A stretch of 64,000 nt of DNA from contig JAPOPW010000039.1 in the NCBI GenBank assembly GCA_026712715.1, forward strand, positions 46,876-110,875, written 5' to 3'. Source of the DNA: Immundisolibacterales bacterium (GTDB lineage: Bacteria; Pseudomonadota; Gammaproteobacteria; HK1). Shown here one piece after another: positions 33,165-42,047 of the stretch. Under the pieces are notes generated by a model, which did not search any database, had not been told where the DNA came from, and worked only from the letters and a program-made list of their open reading frames with translations. Positions within the stretch are counted from its first letter, which is position 1, and every line of letters begins with the position of its first letter. A program made the position numbers and the translations under genes.

Positions 33165-36100
33165 TTATCCCGGCGCCACCGCCCTTTCCGGGGCCGGCAC
33201 CTCCCCCGCCCCCGCCTCCTCGTTGCCGCCGGACGCCTCCGGCGCGACGTCGCCGTTCGCGGCCGGCGCGATCTTCTCGGTCAGCCCGAAGTCGTCGAGG
33301 ATCGCGTACAGGGCCGGGACCAGGAACAGCACCTGGAAGGTGGCGGCAGCGAGGCCGAACCCGAGGCTCGTGACGAGAGGCTTCATGACCTGGGCCTGGA
33401 GGCTCGTCTCGGTGAGGAGCGGCAGGATGCCGGCCACGGTGGTGAGGGAGGTGAGCAGGACGGGGCGGAACCGCTGCCGGGCGGCCCGCCGCGCCGCGTC
33501 GGCGGCGGACTCGCCGGCCCGCCGGTGGATCTTGATGAACGCGACGAGCACGATCGAGTTGTTCACCACCACCCCCGCGAGCGAGGCGAAGCCGACCATG
33601 CTCGGCATGGAGAGGTCGAGACCGAGCGCGAAGTGCCCCCAGATCGCCCCGACGAGCCCCGCCGGGATCACCGCCATCACCAGGACCGGCTCGACGTAGC
33701 TCCGGAACTGGAAGCACAGGAGCAGGTAGACGGCGGCGAGGCCGAGGAGGAAGTTTCGCTGCAGGGACGCCGCGCTGACCGCCGCCTCCTCCGCCTGTCC
33801 CTCGAGCGCCGACGAGACTCCGGGGTACCGCGCCTCGAGCTCCGGCAGGAACCGCGTCCGGGTGTCGCCGACAATCTCGTCGGCGTTCGCCACGTCGGTG
33901 TCCACGTCGCCCCGGATCGTGACCGCGCGCCGACCGTCGACGCGATGGACGCGGGCGTAGCCGCGCGTCGACTCGATCGTCGCCACCGCGTCGAGGGGTA
34001 CCTGGTCCCCCGCCGGGAGGGTGATGGTGAACTGGGAGAGGTCCGCGAAGCTGTCGCGATCTCCCCGGGACAGCCGGATGTTGATCTCGTAGTCTTCCGG
34101 TCCAAGCTGGACCTCGGCCGCGTTCCGGCCGTGGAAGGCGGCGCGGAGCTGCCCCGCCACCGCGGCGGCATTGAGCCCGAGGGCGAGCGACCCCTCGCGA
34201 AGGCGCAGCCGCGCCTCGGGCTTGCCGGGACGAAGGTCGTCCGTGAGGTCCCGCACCCCGCGATAGCCGCCGAGCCACGCGAGCAGCTCGGTCGAGGCGG
34301 CCTTGAGCTCCCCGAGGTCCTCGCCCAGCAGCCGGATGTCGATGGGCCGGCCGCCGGGTCCGAGCTGGGGCTCGGTGAACTTGAGGGAGATGACGTCGGA
34401 GACCTCTCCCACCATCTCCCGCCACCGATCGACGACGTCGTCGAGCCTCGCGTTGCGGGTCTCGGAGGGGAGCAGATCGACGGTCACCGTCGCGATGTGG
34501 GCCCCCGATTCGTGGGCGTCCTCGTTGCGGTTGTACTGGACCCCGACGTTGCGCACGAGGTTGCGTCCGTCCGGCTGCCGGGGGGCGTATTCCTCGCCCA
34601 CCCGGCGCACGGCGCGCACGATCTGGTCCACGATCGTTTCGGTCCGGGCGAGCGGCGTGCCCTGGGGAAGGAGCAGCCGCGCCTCGAGGACGTTGCCCTC
34701 GATGTCGGGGAACGCCCGGAACTTGATCTTGCCGCCCGCCACCATGGCGAGCGACGCGACGAGAAGGCCCACGATGAGGCCCACCGTGAGATAGCGCCAG
34801 GAAACGGCCGCATCCACCAGGCGCCCCACGAACCCTTCGGTGAAGCGGGCAAGACCCGCGTCGAAGCGGGCGCGGAACCCTCCGCTTCCGGCCCGGTCCG
34901 CGGCACGCAGGGTTCCCATCAGGTGGTGCGGAAGGATGAGGAACGCCTCGACCAGGCTGAACGAGAGGGTGAGGATCAGGATGATCGGCATGAACTTGAG
35001 GACCGATCCGATGTCCCCCCGGAGGAAGGCGAGCGCGCCGAAGACGGCGATGGTGGTGAAGAACGAGGAGAGCACGCCCGGGGCCACCTCCTTCGTTCCC
35101 GTGACCGCGGCCTCGAGCGGAGAGAGACCCGCCCGGCGGTGGCGGGCGATGTTCTCCGCGATGACGATCGCGTCGTCCATCAGCAGGCCGACCGCGATGA
35201 GAAGCGCCACCATGGTGATCATGTCGAACGAGTAGCCGAACGCCGCCATGCCGGCGAAGGTCCCCATGAAGGCGACGGGAAGCCCCGCGGATACCCAGAA
35301 CGAGTAGCGGAGCCCGAAGAACAGCCACATCACCAGGAACACGAGGGCGAGCCCCTGGACGCCGTTGCGAAGCAGCATGGACAGACGGTCGCGGACGATG
35401 GACGCCACGTCGCGGGTGATCTCGAAGGCCATGCCGGGCGGCGCGCGCGCGCGTTCCGTTTCGACGTAGTCCCGCAGGGAGTCGATGACGTCGAGGATGT
35501 CGTCGCCCTTGCCCTTCTCCACGGCGAGGAAGGCGGCCCGCTGGCCGTTGAAGAAGGCCCGGTCCTCCTCGCGCTCGAAGCGATCGGTGATGGCGGCGAT
35601 GTCGCCGAGCCGGACCGCGGCGCCGCTCCTTGAAGCCACCACCACCAGCCCGTCGAAGTCCCGGGGGCGCCGCCGCTCGTCGTCGAAGCGGATGAGCACG
35701 GTGGACTCCCGGGTCTCGACGGTGCCGACCGGCAGCTTCAGGCTCTGCGCGGCCACCGCATCGGCGAGGTCCCGCAGACTCAGGCCGAACTGGCGCATGG
35801 TCGAAGCCGGCACCTCGATTCCGACCTGACGTTGCGAGAAGCCGCGGATGGTCACCTGGGCCACCCCGCGCATTCCCAGCAGATCGTCCTTCATGCGCTC
35901 GGCATAGGCCTTCAGGCCCTCGGGCCGAAGCGGACCCGCGACCGCGATGAACGCGACGAAGTCCGAGCGACCGAGCTGGCGCACCACCGGCTCCTCGGCC
36001 GCGTCGGGCAGTTCGGTGATGGCGTCCACCTTCGACTTCACGTCGTCGAGGAAGCGGTCGAGGTTGCGTCCTTCGCGCATGACGAGGGTGGCGATCGCGA

Positions 36101-36356
36101 CCCCTTCCCGGGCCTCGCAACGGGTCTCGTCCCGGTTGTCGATGCCGTCCGCGGCATCCTCGATCCGCTGGCAGATGGCCTCTTCGACATCCACCGCGGT
36201 CGCCCCCGGGAAGGGGACCCGCACCTCGACGGACCGGGCCGGAACGTCGGGGAACGTCTCGCGCTTGACGGTCGGCGCGAACGAGAGCCCGACCACGAGG
36301 AAGGCCACCATCAGCAGGTTGGCGGCCGTGGGATGGCCGGCGAAGAAACGGATCAT
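33165..36356 (-). CDS. RND-family efflux pump inner-membrane subunit (AcrB-like)
   Basis: 1063 residues, normal for a proton-driven HAE-type RND pump. The N-terminal helix (residues 10-28), two large periplasmic domains and twelve membrane helices can be placed. TM4 carries the proton-relay pair in GLLMDDAIVIAEN at about residues 394-395. The C-terminal tail has an extra charged, Ala/Glu-rich extension after residue 1020. It is encoded 63 bp downstream of its membrane-fusion protein. No outer-membrane TolC-type gene is nearby, so it must share one from elsewhere. Likely substrates are drugs, detergents or metabolites. Confidence 0.93.
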   Translation of the reverse strand: MIRFFAGHPTAANLLMVAFLVVGLSFAPTVKRETFPDVPARSVEVRVPFPGATAVDVEEAICQRIEDAADGIDNRDETRCEAREGVAIATLVMREGRNLDRFLDDVKSKVDAITELPDAAEEPVVRQLGRSDFVAFIAVAGPLRPEGLKAYAERMKDDLLGMRGVAQVTIRGFSQRQVGIEVPASTMRQFGLSLRDLADAVAAQSLKLPVGTVETRESTVLIRFDDERRRPRDFDGLVVVASRSGAAVRLGDIAAITDRFEREEDRAFFNGQRAAFLAVEKGKGDDILDVIDSLRDYVETERARAPPGMAFEITRDVASIVRDRLSMLLRNGVQGLALVFLVMWLFFGLRYSFWVSAGLPVAFMGTFAGMAAFGYSFDMITMVALLIAVGLLMDDAIVIAENIARHRRAGLSPLEAAVTGTKEVAPGVLSSFFTTIAVFGALAFLRGDIGSVLKFMPIILILTLSFSLVEAFLILPHHLMGTLRAADRAGSGGFRARFDAGLARFTEGFVGRLVDAAVSWRYLTVGLIVGLLVASLAMVAGGKIKFRAFPDIEGNVLEARLLLPQGTPLARTETIVDQIVRAVRRVGEEYAPRQPDGRNLVRNVGVQYNRNEDAHESGAHIATVTVDLLPSETRNARLDDVVDRWREMVGEVSDVISLKFTEPQLGPGGRPIDIRLLGEDLGELKAASTELLAWLGGYRGVRDLTDDLRPGKPEARLRLREGSLALGLNAAAVAGQLRAAFHGRNAAEVQLGPEDYEINIRLSRGDRDSFADLSQFTITLPAGDQVPLDAVATIESTRGYARVHRVDGRRAVTIRGDVDTDVANADEIVGDTRTRFLPELEARYPGVSSALEGQAEEAAVSAASLQRNFLLGLAAVYLLLCFQFRSYVEPVLVMAVIPAGLVGAIWGHFALGLDLSMPSMVGFASLAGVVVNNSIVLVAFIKIHRRAGESAADAARRAARQRFRPVLLTSLTTVAGILPLLTETSLQAQVMKPLVTSLGFGLAAATFQVLFLVPALYAILDDFGLTEKIAPAANGDVAPEASGGNEEAGAGEVPAPERAVAPG

Positions 36357-36419
36357 GGCCGGCTCGTCTGACCGAAGTGGGGCCGTTTGCCGGAACGCCG
36401 AAGCGCGTTCATGGCCGGT

Positions 36420-37796
36420 TCACTGGACCGGGGTGGTCCCGACCGCCTCGGCGACGAGGGCGACGAGCGCTTCCTCGTCCTCCTCCGGTGCGAGCCGCAT
36501 CCCGTCGACGGCGAACGGCAGGTCGGAGACGACGACCCGTTCGCCGGCCTCGATCCCGCTCGCCACGACAACGAAGTTGGTCTGCATGAATTCCGTCTCG
36601 ACCTCGCGAATGCGCAGCCGCCCCTCGGAATCGACGACCCGGACCGCGCGGCCGTGCAGCGCGCTGCGAGGAACCACCACCGCGCCGTGTCGCGGCGGTC
36701 CGCGAATCTCGACCTCGACGTACATGTTCTTCACGAGCGGCGGCCGCCGGCCGGGGCCGGTCCGACGGTAGGGATCGTCGACCGCGACGATGACCCCGAC
36801 CGTGCGGGTGCGCGGGTCCACCGTGTCGCTGATCCGCTGGAACCGCGCCGGCCACTGCGTTGCTCCGCGTCCGGTTCGAAGCCGGACCGTCGCCTCGAGA
36901 TCCACCACCTCGCGAATGCGCGCCATCGCAAGCATCGGTTCCTGCAGGGGAAGGTTCAGCTCGGCGGGAACGAGGGTCAGCAGGGTCCCGATCGGTACCT
37001 GGGCGTTGACCTCCGCCACGTCGAGGCTGTCCGCGACGACCAGGACCTTGCCCCGGGCGGCGAACTGGGCCTGCTCGACGTTGACCTCCGCGATGCGGCA
37101 GTCGAAGGGGGCGACGATCGTGGTCCGTTCGAGGTCGCGCCGCGCCGTCTCGAGCTGGGCGCCGAGCTGATCGCGGGTCGCCTCGAGCACCGAGCGCTCC
37201 GCGGGCAGCAGGTTCATCGCGTTGCGAAGGTTCTGAAGCGCCTGCTCGCCGGCGAGCACCGCCCGTTCCTCCTGGTCCACCGTGGCCTGGGAGACCGTCC
37301 CCTGGCGGACGAGGCTCTGCTTGCGCTCGAGCTCCTTGCGGGCCAGATCGATGCTTCGATCCTCGATGGCGAGCGAGCGCCTCGTGTTCGCCTCGCGCAC
37401 GTCCAGCACCGCGAGCTGGGCCTCCGTGGACCGGATGCTCGCCTCGATCTGCGCGATGGCGAGGCGGTAGTCGGTGGGGTCGATGCGAAGGAGCTCCGTG
37501 CCCGCGCGCAGGAGGGCCCCCTTCGCGAGCTCCGGGTGGCGGTAGATGACGGTGCCGCTCACCTCGCCGACCGCTTCCCAGACCCGCCCGGGCTGCGCGC
37601 TGCCGTAGCCGAGGGCCCGCGGCACCACGTCCACGGACGGCACGGTCACCACCCGCACCGGGGTCGTCCGCTCCTCGGGGGGCAGGCGCCGGGGGCCTTC
37701 CCGGGTCTGCACCGCGTACCCGACCACCGCCGCCGCGACGGCGACGGGCACGACGAAGAGCATTGCTCGGGCGAGCCGGCGAAGGAGCTTTCGCAT
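36420..37796 (-). CDS. RND efflux membrane-fusion (periplasmic adaptor) protein, HlyD-like
   Basis: 458 residues. N-terminal membrane anchor or signal (residues 8-27), then a lipoyl-like half motif GEVSGTVIYRHPELAKGALL, a long alpha-hairpin (about residues 105-205, heptad-rich, RKELERKQSLVRQG), the second lipoyl half IVAPFDCRIAEVNVEQAQF, and beta-barrel and membrane-proximal domains ending near TTPVQ. Adaptor of the RND pump encoded next. ATG 37796 begins the two-gene operon. Confidence 0.92.
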   Translation of the reverse strand: MRKLLRRLARAMLFVVPVAVAAAVVGYAVQTREGPRRLPPEERTTPVRVVTVPSVDVVPRALGYGSAQPGRVWEAVGEVSGTVIYRHPELAKGALLRAGTELLRIDPTDYRLAIAQIEASIRSTEAQLAVLDVREANTRRSLAIEDRSIDLARKELERKQSLVRQGTVSQATVDQEERAVLAGEQALQNLRNAMNLLPAERSVLEATRDQLGAQLETARRDLERTTIVAPFDCRIAEVNVEQAQFAARGKVLVVADSLDVAEVNAQVPIGTLLTLVPAELNLPLQEPMLAMARIREVVDLEATVRLRTGRGATQWPARFQRISDTVDPRTRTVGVIVAVDDPYRRTGPGRRPPLVKNMYVEVEIRGPPRHGAVVVPRSALHGRAVRVVDSEGRLRIREVETEFMQTNFVVVASGIEAGERVVVSDLPFAVDGMRLAPEEDEEALVALVAEAVGTTPVQ

Positions 37797-37918
37797 CGTG
37801 ATCCGTCCAATCCCGGGCGCCGTCGCGCCGGCGGCACTTCGAAGACACCGGCACCCCGCGCCGCATCCGGTCCGGCGCCGAGTTCCAGCCTCGCACCGTT
37901 GCGGGAGACGATCAACCG

Positions 37919-37935
37919 ACTTTACTCCACTTTAC
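37919..37935. repeat. Two direct ACTTTAC heptamers in phase (possible operator)
   Basis: ACTTTAC occurs at 37919-37925 and again at 37929-37935, exactly one helical turn apart, about 120 bp upstream of the efflux adaptor start. Spaced identical heptamers in a GC-rich background resemble a regulator binding site. No adjacent regulator gene exists, so the binding protein is unknown. Confidence 0.35.
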
Positions 37936-37951
37936 GTTCGCGAACCCCGGG

Positions 37952-38107
37952 CTCCTTGAGGAGCCCCGATCTTCACGGATGGGTCAAGTTTGCAAATCGG
38001 TTGCAGGAACGGAACGTACGAGGCGGCCACCGCTACGGAACGGCCGGGCCCCGAACCAGGATGGGTGGCCTCGAACAGGTCTCGTCGGCCCGAGACGCAA
38101 CCTCGCC
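37952..38107 (+). repeat. Dispersed conserved ~150-nt element, copy B (candidate structured RNA)
   Basis: Plus-strand partner of the element at 4998-5149. The 69-nt core (37963-38031) matches without gaps at 59 positions. Its 5' flank forms a perfect 7-bp hairpin with a TTGA loop, which the other copy keeps only in part. The element sits 220 bp upstream of, and in the same direction as, the binding-protein gene at 38328. I know no riboswitch with this sequence. It could be a leader RNA, a small RNA gene or a mobile repeat. Confidence 0.6.
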
Positions 38108-38327
38108 AGACATCGCGTCCATGCACCGTTCGCGGTACGGATCGACGACCAGCCGCATCGGTCGTCCCGCCGGCATGCCCTGGCGCCCGAATTCGCATTC
38201 CTGACGGCCTCGGCGCGCGCCCCTCCCGGAGAAATGTCGACGCCGCTTGATGATGGCGCGCCCGAATGACGCTAAACTCGCCCGACTCGACCAGAAAACG
38301 CCCCGAACCTCCGGAGGATTGGAACCA

Positions 38328-39908
38328 ATGAGGCATTCACGAATTTCGCAAGGGCTCGTCGCGGCCGCGGTCGCCGGCTTCGTGTCCGGGTCGGCGCTCG
38401 CCGACACCAGCACGTTCCGGGCGGTGGTCCACGCCGACCTCAAGAACATCGACCCGATCTGGACGACGGCCTACATCAGCCGGAACCACGGCTACATGAT
38501 CTGGGACACCCTCTTCGCATCGGACGAGAAGTTCGAGATCCAGCCCCAGATGGCCGAGTCCGCCAGCGTGAGTGAGGACGGCCTGACCTACACCATCAAG
38601 CTCCGTCCGGGCCTCAAGTGGCACGATGGAAGCCCCGTCACCCCCGATGACTGCATCGCCTCCATCCAACGCTGGGGACAGCGCGACGGAATGGGTCAAC
38701 AGATGATGGCCGTCGTCGAATCGATGGAGGCGGTCGACGACCTGACCTTCACCATCAAGCTCAAGGAGACCTGGGGTCTGGTGCTGGCCGCGCTCGGCAA
38801 GATGAGCTCCAACGTCCCGTTCATGATGCCGAAGCACCTCGCCGAGACCGATCCCTTCGAGCAGGTCCCGGACAGCATCGGCTCCGGCCCCTACGTCTTC
38901 GTCAAGGACGAATGGGTCCCGGGCAGCAAGGTCGTCTACGTCAAGAACCAGGCCTACGTGCCGCGCGACGAGCCGCCCAGCGCAGCGGCGGGCGGCAAGC
39001 ACGTCTACGTCGACCGGTTCGAATGGCACTACATTCCCGACCACCAGAGCGCGATGAACGCGATCGTCAATGGCGAGGTGGATTACTGGGAAGCGGTGCC
39101 GGCCGACCTCGCTCCCGTGGTGGATGCGGCCGACGGCGTGAAGATCCTGCAGGCCGACCCCTACGGAAGCCAGGGCTGGATGCGCATCAACCACCTGCAT
39201 CCCCCATTCGACAACAAGACCGCCCGGCAGGCCATACAGCTCGTCGTCGATCAGGAGACCTACCTTCAGGCGATCGTCGGCACTCCGGATCTCTACAAGG
39301 TGTGCCCCGCGTTGTTCATGTGCGACACCCCGTACGCATCGGATGCGGGCTCCGACCGGGTGATGATGCAGGACTTCGACAAGGCGAAGGCCATGCTGGC
39401 GGAGGCGGGCTACAACGGCGAGAAGATCATTCTCATGCACCCGACCGACATCGCCACCTTGAACGCGGCGACGCAGGTGACGGCCCAGTTGCTGCGCGAG
39501 GCCGGCATCAACCTCGAAGTGCAGGCGATGGACTGGTCGACCCTGACCTCGCGCCGCGCCGAGAAGAAGGCACCGGAGGAAGGCGGCTGGCACATCTTCC
39601 ACACCTCGTGGATCGCGCCCGACCTCATCAATCCGGTCGCGAACATCGGCGTGTCCGGCGGGGGCGTCGACAAGGCGTGGTTCGGCTGGCCGACCGACCC
39701 CGAAATCGAGGCGCTCCGGCAGGCGTTCGCGCGCGAGAGCAACCCCGCGAAGCAGAAGCAGCTCGCCTCGCAGGTCCAGGAGCGGGCGATGGACTCGGTG
39801 ACCTACATCCCGATCGGCCAATACCTCCAGTATCGGGCGATCCGGGACAACGTGTCCGGCTTCCTGTCCGCCCCGGTCCCGTACTTCTGGAACCTTTCCA
39901 AGAGCTGA
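38328..39908 (+). CDS. ABC transporter substrate-binding protein, family 5, orphan paralogue
   Basis: 526 residues with a Sec signal peptide (residues 1-25, ending GSALA). The body closely resembles the binding protein at 50325-51920: both open with HADLKN(I/L)DPIWTTAYI, then share RNHGYM, DGSPVTPDDCIASIQRWGQR-like text and AMDWSTLTSRRAE. Start ATG 38328 with GGAGG 10 nt upstream. No permease or ATPase lies beside it; it is followed by two dioxygenase genes. It probably feeds an importer encoded elsewhere, with the 46-54 kb locus the best candidate. Confidence 0.9.
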   Translation: MRHSRISQGLVAAAVAGFVSGSALADTSTFRAVVHADLKNIDPIWTTAYISRNHGYMIWDTLFASDEKFEIQPQMAESASVSEDGLTYTIKLRPGLKWHDGSPVTPDDCIASIQRWGQRDGMGQQMMAVVESMEAVDDLTFTIKLKETWGLVLAALGKMSSNVPFMMPKHLAETDPFEQVPDSIGSGPYVFVKDEWVPGSKVVYVKNQAYVPRDEPPSAAAGGKHVYVDRFEWHYIPDHQSAMNAIVNGEVDYWEAVPADLAPVVDAADGVKILQADPYGSQGWMRINHLHPPFDNKTARQAIQLVVDQETYLQAIVGTPDLYKVCPALFMCDTPYASDAGSDRVMMQDFDKAKAMLAEAGYNGEKIILMHPTDIATLNAATQVTAQLLREAGINLEVQAMDWSTLTSRRAEKKAPEEGGWHIFHTSWIAPDLINPVANIGVSGGGVDKAWFGWPTDPEIEALRQAFARESNPAKQKQLASQVQERAMDSVTYIPIGQYLQYRAIRDNVSGFLSAPVPYFWNLSKS

Positions 39909-39920
39909 TCCGGACCTGAT

Positions 39921-39963
39921 CCGACGGTGGAGGCACTCCCCTGGTCGGAGCCTCCACCGTCGG
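39921..39963 (+). terminator. Stem-loop after the orphan binding-protein gene
   Basis: Perfect 14-bp inverted repeat (CCGACGGTGGAGGC ... GCCTCCACCGTCGG) with a 15-nt loop, 12 bp after the stop codon. This is the strongest hairpin near any gene end here, well placed for termination or attenuation between the abundant binding protein and the dioxygenase gene. No T-run follows. Confidence 0.55.
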
Positions 39964-39979
39964 GCCGGACGACCCGAAG

Positions 39980-40003
39980 CCCGGGGAGCGCCTGCTCCCC
40001 GGG
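39980..40003 (+). terminator. Second hairpin in the same gap
   Basis: CCCGGGGAGC-gcct-GCTCCCCGGG, a perfect 10-bp stem with a 4-nt loop, follows the first stem-loop by 16 bp. Two hairpins in tandem suggest strong termination or transcript protection before the TauD-like gene, whose ribosome site begins about 30 bp later. Confidence 0.5.
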
Positions 40004-40046
40004 ACACGCTCTGACCGGGGTCCGATCCGGAAGGGAGCAATGAACG

Positions 40047-41045
40047 ATGAGCGCAACTTCAGCCGCCGCCCTCGAATTCCCGGCCGCCGCGAACCGGAGC
40101 GGACCCGCGGAGCACGTCACCATCAACCCGCTCGGCAACGCGCTGGGGGCGGAGGTTGGAGGGCTCGACCTCGCCCGTCCGCTGACCCCGGCGGAGCTCG
40201 ATGCAGTGCGGGGAGCAATTCAGTCTCACCACCTTCTCTGCTTCCGCGACCAGCGCCTCGACAGTGACGAGCAGGTCGCGTTCTCGAAGCAGCTCGGCCC
40301 GCTCGAGGTCTTCCCCGAGAAGGACAAGACCAAGGGCGAGAGCACCGTGTACAACGTCGCGAACGTCTCACCGGAGGGCGAGCACCTGCCGGTCGACGAC
40401 CACCGGGTGGTCTTCCAGAAGGTGAACGCGCGCTGGCACACCGACAGCTCGTACCGCTACATCCCCTCCTTCGTCTCGATCATGTACGCGATCCGGGTGC
40501 TCCCCGAAGAGGCGACGGGCGGCGAGACCGAGTACTCCAACATGCTCGACGCCTACGACGCGCTTGCGGACGAGATGAAGGCGCGGATCGAGCCGCTCCA
40601 CATGGTCCACTACTTCGAATTCGGGCGGCGCCTGTTTCCCGAACTGCCGCCCGTCTCCCACCACGAGCGCGTCCACGTTCCCCCGACCTGCCACCCGCTC
40701 GTCCGCGTCCACCCGGACCGAGGCTACCGCCGCTCGCTCTTCTTCACGACGAACGCCGGCAACGAGGTGAGCGGGATGTCGATGGAGGACGGGGTGGCCC
40801 TGCACCGCCGGCTCGCGAGCCACGTCTCGCGGCCCGAGTTCTGCTACAAGCACCGGTGGCGGCCGAACGACCTCGTGCTCTGGAACAACCGGGTGCTCAT
40901 GCACCGCGCGAAGGGCTACGACATGGCCCGGTACCCGCGCGTCTTCCGCCGCACCACGGTGGCAGGAACGGAAGCGGTCCTCGGCCCCTACTCGCAGGCC
41001 GTGCAGGGCAAGGTCCGCCCGCTCGACACGGTCTTCAAGAGCTGA
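40047..41045 (+). CDS. TauD/TfdA-family Fe(II)/2-oxoglutarate dioxygenase
   Basis: 332 residues. The metal-binding HxD is in ARWHTDSSYR (about residues 128-137) and the distal histidine in NRVLMHRAKGYD (about 288-299), with the 2-oxoglutarate arginine in RVFRRTTVAG. N-terminal INPLGNALGAEVGGLDL is typical of TauD/TfdA enzymes, which oxygenate taurine, phenoxyacetates, phosphonates or betaines. ATG 40047. It lies between a binding-protein gene and a second dioxygenase gene, suggesting stepwise oxidation of an imported compound. Confidence 0.92.
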   Translation: MSATSAAALEFPAAANRSGPAEHVTINPLGNALGAEVGGLDLARPLTPAELDAVRGAIQSHHLLCFRDQRLDSDEQVAFSKQLGPLEVFPEKDKTKGESTVYNVANVSPEGEHLPVDDHRVVFQKVNARWHTDSSYRYIPSFVSIMYAIRVLPEEATGGETEYSNMLDAYDALADEMKARIEPLHMVHYFEFGRRLFPELPPVSHHERVHVPPTCHPLVRVHPDRGYRRSLFFTTNAGNEVSGMSMEDGVALHRRLASHVSRPEFCYKHRWRPNDLVLWNNRVLMHRAKGYDMARYPRVFRRTTVAGTEAVLGPYSQAVQGKVRPLDTVFKS

Positions 41046-41090
41046 AAAGGATTTCCGGCTTCCACCCTCCGTCGGCGCCCGCGGATCGGT

Positions 41091-41125
41091 CACGATTGGA
41101 CCCGGCCGTTCGAGTTCCAATCGTG
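41091..41125. promoter_or_regulatory. Inverted repeat between two dioxygenase genes
   Basis: Perfect 10-bp arms CACGATTGGA and TCCAATCGTG enclose 15 nt, in the roughly 200-bp gap after the TauD-like gene. The even arms and AT-containing core resemble a regulator operator as much as a terminator. It is 120 bp upstream of the next start codon. Confidence 0.4.
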
Positions 41126-41244
41126 CGCTCCGGAGCGGGTTCGCGAGGTTTCCGTACCCCGAGTCCGGAAGATTCCGGGCGGCGACCTCGTCTTCGCGGA
41201 CGCAGGCAGCCCGGGCACGACCCGCACCATGCGTCAACGCTTTC

Positions 41245-42009
41245 GTGATCGACGTGATGCACGAGCTTGCACCCGACACCTTCGAGCGCGACGGCTATGT
41301 GGTGGTTCGCGGTCTCGTCGATCGCCCGGGCGTCGACGGGATGCGCGAGGCCGTGCTGCGCGCCCTGGACCCGCTGCAGGGACCGGCGGAGTTCGAGGCC
41401 GACGTGGGGTATCCCGGCTCGCCCCCCAGCCGCGATGCGGTGGGGGGGAACACTCCGCGGCGGCTGCTGCACGCCTACTCGCGCGGATCGATCTTCCGCC
41501 GGTGGTCGACCGCGCCCGAGCTGGCATCGATCCTGCGCGGCGTGATGCGCGAGGATCGCATCGAAATGTCCCAGAGCCATCACAACTGCGTGATGACCAA
41601 GCAGCCCGGATTCAGCAGCTCGACGGCGTGGCATCAGGACATCCGGTACTGGTCGTTCGATACGCCCGATCTCGTCTCTGTGTGGCTCGCCCTCGGTTCC
41701 GAGCGCGAGGAGAACGGCGCGCTGCGGGTGATTCCGGGCAGCCACCGGCTGGAGCTCGACCGGGGCCATTTCGATCGCCATCTGTTCCTGCGTCCGGAGC
41801 TCGAGAAAAACCGCGAGCTCATCTCGACGGCGACCCTCGTGGAGCTGGAAGCGGGCGATGCTCTGCTGTTCCACTGCCGGCTCTTCCACGCGGCCGGCAT
41901 GAACTCTTCGGGAGAGGTCAAGCTCTCCGCCGTGTTCACCTACCACGCCGATGGAAACCGGCCGATCCCGGGCACGCGTTCCGATCGGTATCCGTCGGTT
42001 CCTATCTGA
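41245..42009 (+). CDS. Phytanoyl-CoA dioxygenase (PhyH) family protein
   Basis: 254 residues. N-terminal DTFERDGYVVVRGLVD, the HxD motif in STAWHQDIRYWSF (about residues 129-141), LEAGDALLFHCRLFHAAGMN with the distal histidine, and a C-terminal basic tail. Fe(II)/2-oxoglutarate-dependent hydroxylase of a small molecule. Start is GTG 41245 or ATG 41257; neither has a strong ribosome site. It is the third gene of a plus-strand set (binding protein, TauD-like, PhyH-like) and is unrelated in detail to the PhyH at 21.1 kb. Confidence 0.87.
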   Translation: MIDVMHELAPDTFERDGYVVVRGLVDRPGVDGMREAVLRALDPLQGPAEFEADVGYPGSPPSRDAVGGNTPRRLLHAYSRGSIFRRWSTAPELASILRGVMREDRIEMSQSHHNCVMTKQPGFSSSTAWHQDIRYWSFDTPDLVSVWLALGSEREENGALRVIPGSHRLELDRGHFDRHLFLRPELEKNRELISTATLVELEAGDALLFHCRLFHAAGMNSSGEVKLSAVFTYHADGNRPIPGTRSDRYPSVPI

Positions 42010-42047
42010 TCCGAATCTGATCCGAGAGTGTCCGGTGCCGAGACGGG

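Larger units (their letters stand above)
37797..38327. promoter_or_regulatory. 531-bp divergent control region with direct repeats and element copy B
   Basis: Between the divergently transcribed efflux operon and the peptide-type binding-protein gene. It contains two ACTTTAC heptamers 10 bp apart (37919-37925 and 37929-37935) and copy B of the dispersed element (37952-38107), whose 5' end can fold as GGGCTCC-TTGA-GGAGCCC (37949-37966). No credible small gene was found. Confidence 0.5.

Noticed and set aside
32674..36120. A 1148-codon minus-strand open stretch overlapping the RND gene
   Set aside because: It lies in a different frame of the same strand as the RND pump and gives a low-complexity Arg/Gly/Pro-rich product. 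The RND frame has full-length homology.
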